A stretch of DNA of 8,260 nucleotides from an uncultured Bacteroidales bacterium (lineage in GTDB: Bacteria > Bacteroidota > Bacteroidia > Bacteroidales > UBA932): positions 1 to 8,260 of the forward strand of contig CAMOKK010000054.1 of NCBI GenBank assembly GCA_946617545.1, given 5' to 3'. A program made the position numbers and the translations under genes. Below, piece by piece: positions 7,338-8,260 of this stretch (positions are counted from its first letter, which is position 1; each line of letters opens with the position of its first letter). The notes beneath the pieces were generated by a model, which made no database searches, had not been told where the DNA came from, and was given only the letters and a program-made list of their open reading frames with translations.

Positions 7338-8108
7338 ATGGACAAGCATCGTTATTGTGTAATCATGGCCGACGGCTCCGGAACCCCGGACCAGCTTAGG
7401 AGAACCTATGAGCGTTTCGCGCGTTTTTTCCCTTCTGAGCGCATTCTGATTGTCACTCTGGAGGGTTTCGCCTCCCTGGCGCGGGAAACCCTGCCCCAGC
7501 TTCCTCAGGAGAATCTTCTTGTGGAGCCCTTTGCCCGCAAGACGGCCCCCTGTATGGCCTACGCGGCCTATACCCTCCTCACCCGGGACCCTCAGGCGGT
7601 CATTGTGGCCACCCCCTGGGACCTTTATATCCGGGACGAAGCCCTCTTTGCCCAAACCATCGACGAGGCCTTCCGCTATGTGGAGGAAAACGACGTCCTC
7701 ATGACGCTGGGCATCGTTCCCAAGGCGCCTGACACCAACTTCGGCTATATCCAGGTGAAGGAAGGCCGCGACGCCCATCTGATGGCCGGTCCGCTGCAGG
7801 TGAAAACCTTTACGGAGAAGCCTTCCCGGGAACTGGCCGAGGTTTTCGTGCGCACCGGAGAGTTCTTCTGGAACAGCGGTATCTTCATCTGGAAGGCCTC
7901 CACCATCTGTGCCGAGATGGAAAAATACCTCCCGGAGGTGACGGAGCTTTTCCGCGGCTGGGAAGAGCATATCGGGGAGCGCGCCTTCGTGGAAAGCGCC
8001 TATGCGGAGTGCCCCAAGGTGTCCTTGGACTACGGTGTCATGGAGCACACCTCCCGGGCCTGGCTTTACCCCGCCCGCTTCGGTTGGGCCGATATTGAGC
8101 GGCTGTGA
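7338..8108 (+). CDS. shortened mannose-1-phosphate guanylyltransferase (ManC-like) homologue, probable pseudoenzyme
   Basis: 256 residues, against about 350 for Bacteroidota ManC enzymes. Those enzymes make GDP-mannose from mannose-1-phosphate and GTP. The start MDKHRYCVIMA matches the family, but where the family has the G-rich pyrophosphorylase signature (GGxGxRxWPLSRxxxPKQF) this protein reads DGSGTPDQLRRTYERF, an in-frame loss of roughly 23 residues that removes the nucleotide-binding loop. Other family landmarks remain: EPFARKTAPCMAYAAY, TPWD (D95 in place of the metal aspartate of PSDH, histidine lost), TLGI, GYIQV, the sugar-phosphate motif FTEKP (158-162), FFWNSGIFIW (176-185), LDYGVME and FGWAD with the second metal aspartate D252. 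It stops four residues after D252, so about 90-100 C-terminal residues are absent. No frameshift or internal stop is seen and codon use resembles its neighbours. GTP-dependent transfer is unlikely by inference; a binding or regulatory role, or early decay, is possible. It starts 3 bases after yraN. Confidence 0.8.
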   Translation: MDKHRYCVIMADGSGTPDQLRRTYERFARFFPSERILIVTLEGFASLARETLPQLPQENLLVEPFARKTAPCMAYAAYTLLTRDPQAVIVATPWDLYIRDEALFAQTIDEAFRYVEENDVLMTLGIVPKAPDTNFGYIQVKEGRDAHLMAGPLQVKTFTEKPSRELAEVFVRTGEFFWNSGIFIWKASTICAEMEKYLPEVTELFRGWEEHIGERAFVESAYAECPKVSLDYGVMEHTSRAWLYPARFGWADIERL

Positions 8109-8135
8109 AAAAACCTGTTCATAAGTAACAAAAGT

Positions 8136-8167
8136 TTTGGAAAATCAGGGAATTATCCCTATCTTTG
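8136..8167 (+). promoter_or_regulatory. strong Bacteroidota-type promoter upstream of the ribosomal-protein-like gene
   Basis: TTTG at 8136-8139 and TATCTTTG at 8160-8167, separated by 20 bases, are exact matches to the -33 and -7 elements with near-ideal spacing. Transcription is expected near 8171, giving a leader of about 70 bases before the ATG at 8241. A 14-base inverted repeat lies between the two elements. This is the best promoter in the window, fitting a highly expressed operon. Confidence 0.8.
8147..8160. repeat. inverted repeat between -33 and -7 elements
   Basis: AGGGAATTATCCCT: 5-base arms (AGGGA / TCCCT) around ATTA, with the last base shared with the -7 element. It could be an operator, since a bound protein would cover the promoter spacer, or it could be chance. 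As RNA from upstream it would be too short and lacks a U-run, so it is not convincing as a terminator for the preceding gene. Confidence 0.4.
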
Positions 8168-8168
8168 C

Positions 8169-8204
8169 GGTCCGCAAAAGTGTGCGGGCCGTAATTTTTT
8201 ACGG
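8169..8204 (+). promoter_or_regulatory. 5' leader with two overlapping inverted repeats
   Basis: Repeat 1 pairs GGTCCGC (8169-8175) with GCGGGCC (8184-8190), 7 pairs including one G-T, over an 8-base loop. Repeat 2 pairs CCGTAA (8189-8194) with TTACGG (8199-8204) over TTTT. They share bases 8189-8190, so full forms exclude each other. Repeat 1 is followed by GTAATTTTTT, which resembles an intrinsic terminator. If transcription starts near 8171, the first two bases of repeat 1 are not in the RNA and about five pairs remain. An autogenous or attenuation-type leader is possible but unproven. Confidence 0.45.
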
Positions 8205-8240
8205 TTAAAGCATTTATAAACAATTAATTAACAAACACCA

Positions 8241-8260
8241 ATGCCTGGTTTAATTGGAAA
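8241..8260 (+). CDS. rplC: start of a gene resembling 50S ribosomal protein L3, 5' end only
   Basis: The ATG at 8241 opens a frame reading MPGLIG followed by AA, which begins a Lys or Asn codon. Bacteroidota L3 proteins begin MPGL[IL]GKKIGMT, so L3 is the best reading, but seven codons cannot prove it. L3 binds 23S rRNA near the peptidyl transferase centre and nucleates 50S assembly. Support also comes from the strong promoter and structured leader upstream and from the A/T-rich, Shine-Dalgarno-free stretch (TTAATTAACAAACACCA) directly before the ATG, typical of Bacteroidota starts. In many bacteria rplC follows rpsJ within the S10 operon; here rpsJ is not upstream. Confidence 0.55.

Noticed and set aside
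8109..8135. Possible terminator after the ManC-like gene
   Set aside because: No GC-rich hairpin with a U-run is present between the stop codon and the next promoter; the AAAAAA and the AGGGA/TCCCT repeat are too weak.
1..8260. Phage, transposon, CRISPR, toxin-antitoxin or defence island
   Set aside because: No integrase, transposase, terminal repeats, direct-repeat arrays or small toxin-like genes were seen; nearly all of the window is covered by housekeeping-type genes with uniform composition.

Overview
The window looks like chromosomal core DNA from a GC-rich member of the Bacteroidota, most likely of the order Bacteroidales. Three upstream regions carry the Bacteroidota-type -7 element TAnnTTTG (TAAGTTTG, TATATTTG, TATCTTTG). 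Start codons are preceded by A-rich stretches and mostly lack Shine-Dalgarno sequences. The proteins recognised are Bacteroidota-like, including a lipoprotein GH20 hexosaminidase, a CdaA-type diadenylate cyclase, MutS2 and YraN. Genus cannot be fixed from the sequence alone. Genes are GC-rich and tightly packed; the short intergenic gaps are visibly AT-rich.

Layout. Positions 1-639 hold the 3' part of rsmA (16S rRNA dimethyladenosine transferase, + strand). It converges tail to tail with asd (aspartate-semialdehyde dehydrogenase, 636-1625, - strand), and the two stop codons share one TTAA. A 71-bp divergent intergenic region follows, with a good promoter for the + strand lipoprotein beta-N-acetylhexosaminidase (1697-3577). 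After a 39-bp gap with a -7 element almost touching the start codon comes a compact + strand cluster: cdaA (3617-4435), mutS2 (4436-6949, zero spacing), yraN (6960-7334) and an odd, shortened mannose-1-phosphate guanylyltransferase homologue (7338-8108, 3-bp spacing). The last 150 bp hold a textbook Bacteroidota promoter, a leader with overlapping inverted repeats, and the first seven codons of a gene that reads like ribosomal protein L3 (rplC).

Functional picture. The cdaA-mutS2-yraN cluster puts a c-di-AMP synthase next to an Smr-domain MutS2 (DNA recombination or ribosome-collision surveillance) and a predicted PD-(D/E)XK nuclease-fold protein, so it may be co-expressed as a stress or nucleic-acid-maintenance unit. 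The flanking genes serve rRNA methylation, lysine/threonine/diaminopimelate synthesis and glycan degradation. Nothing resembles a phage, transposon, CRISPR array or defence island. The most unusual object is the 7338-8108 protein. It keeps the sugar-phosphate and metal-binding motifs of the ManC family but has lost the nucleotide-binding G-rich loop and the C-terminal region while staying in an intact frame, which suggests a repurposed pseudoenzyme or a decaying paralogue.
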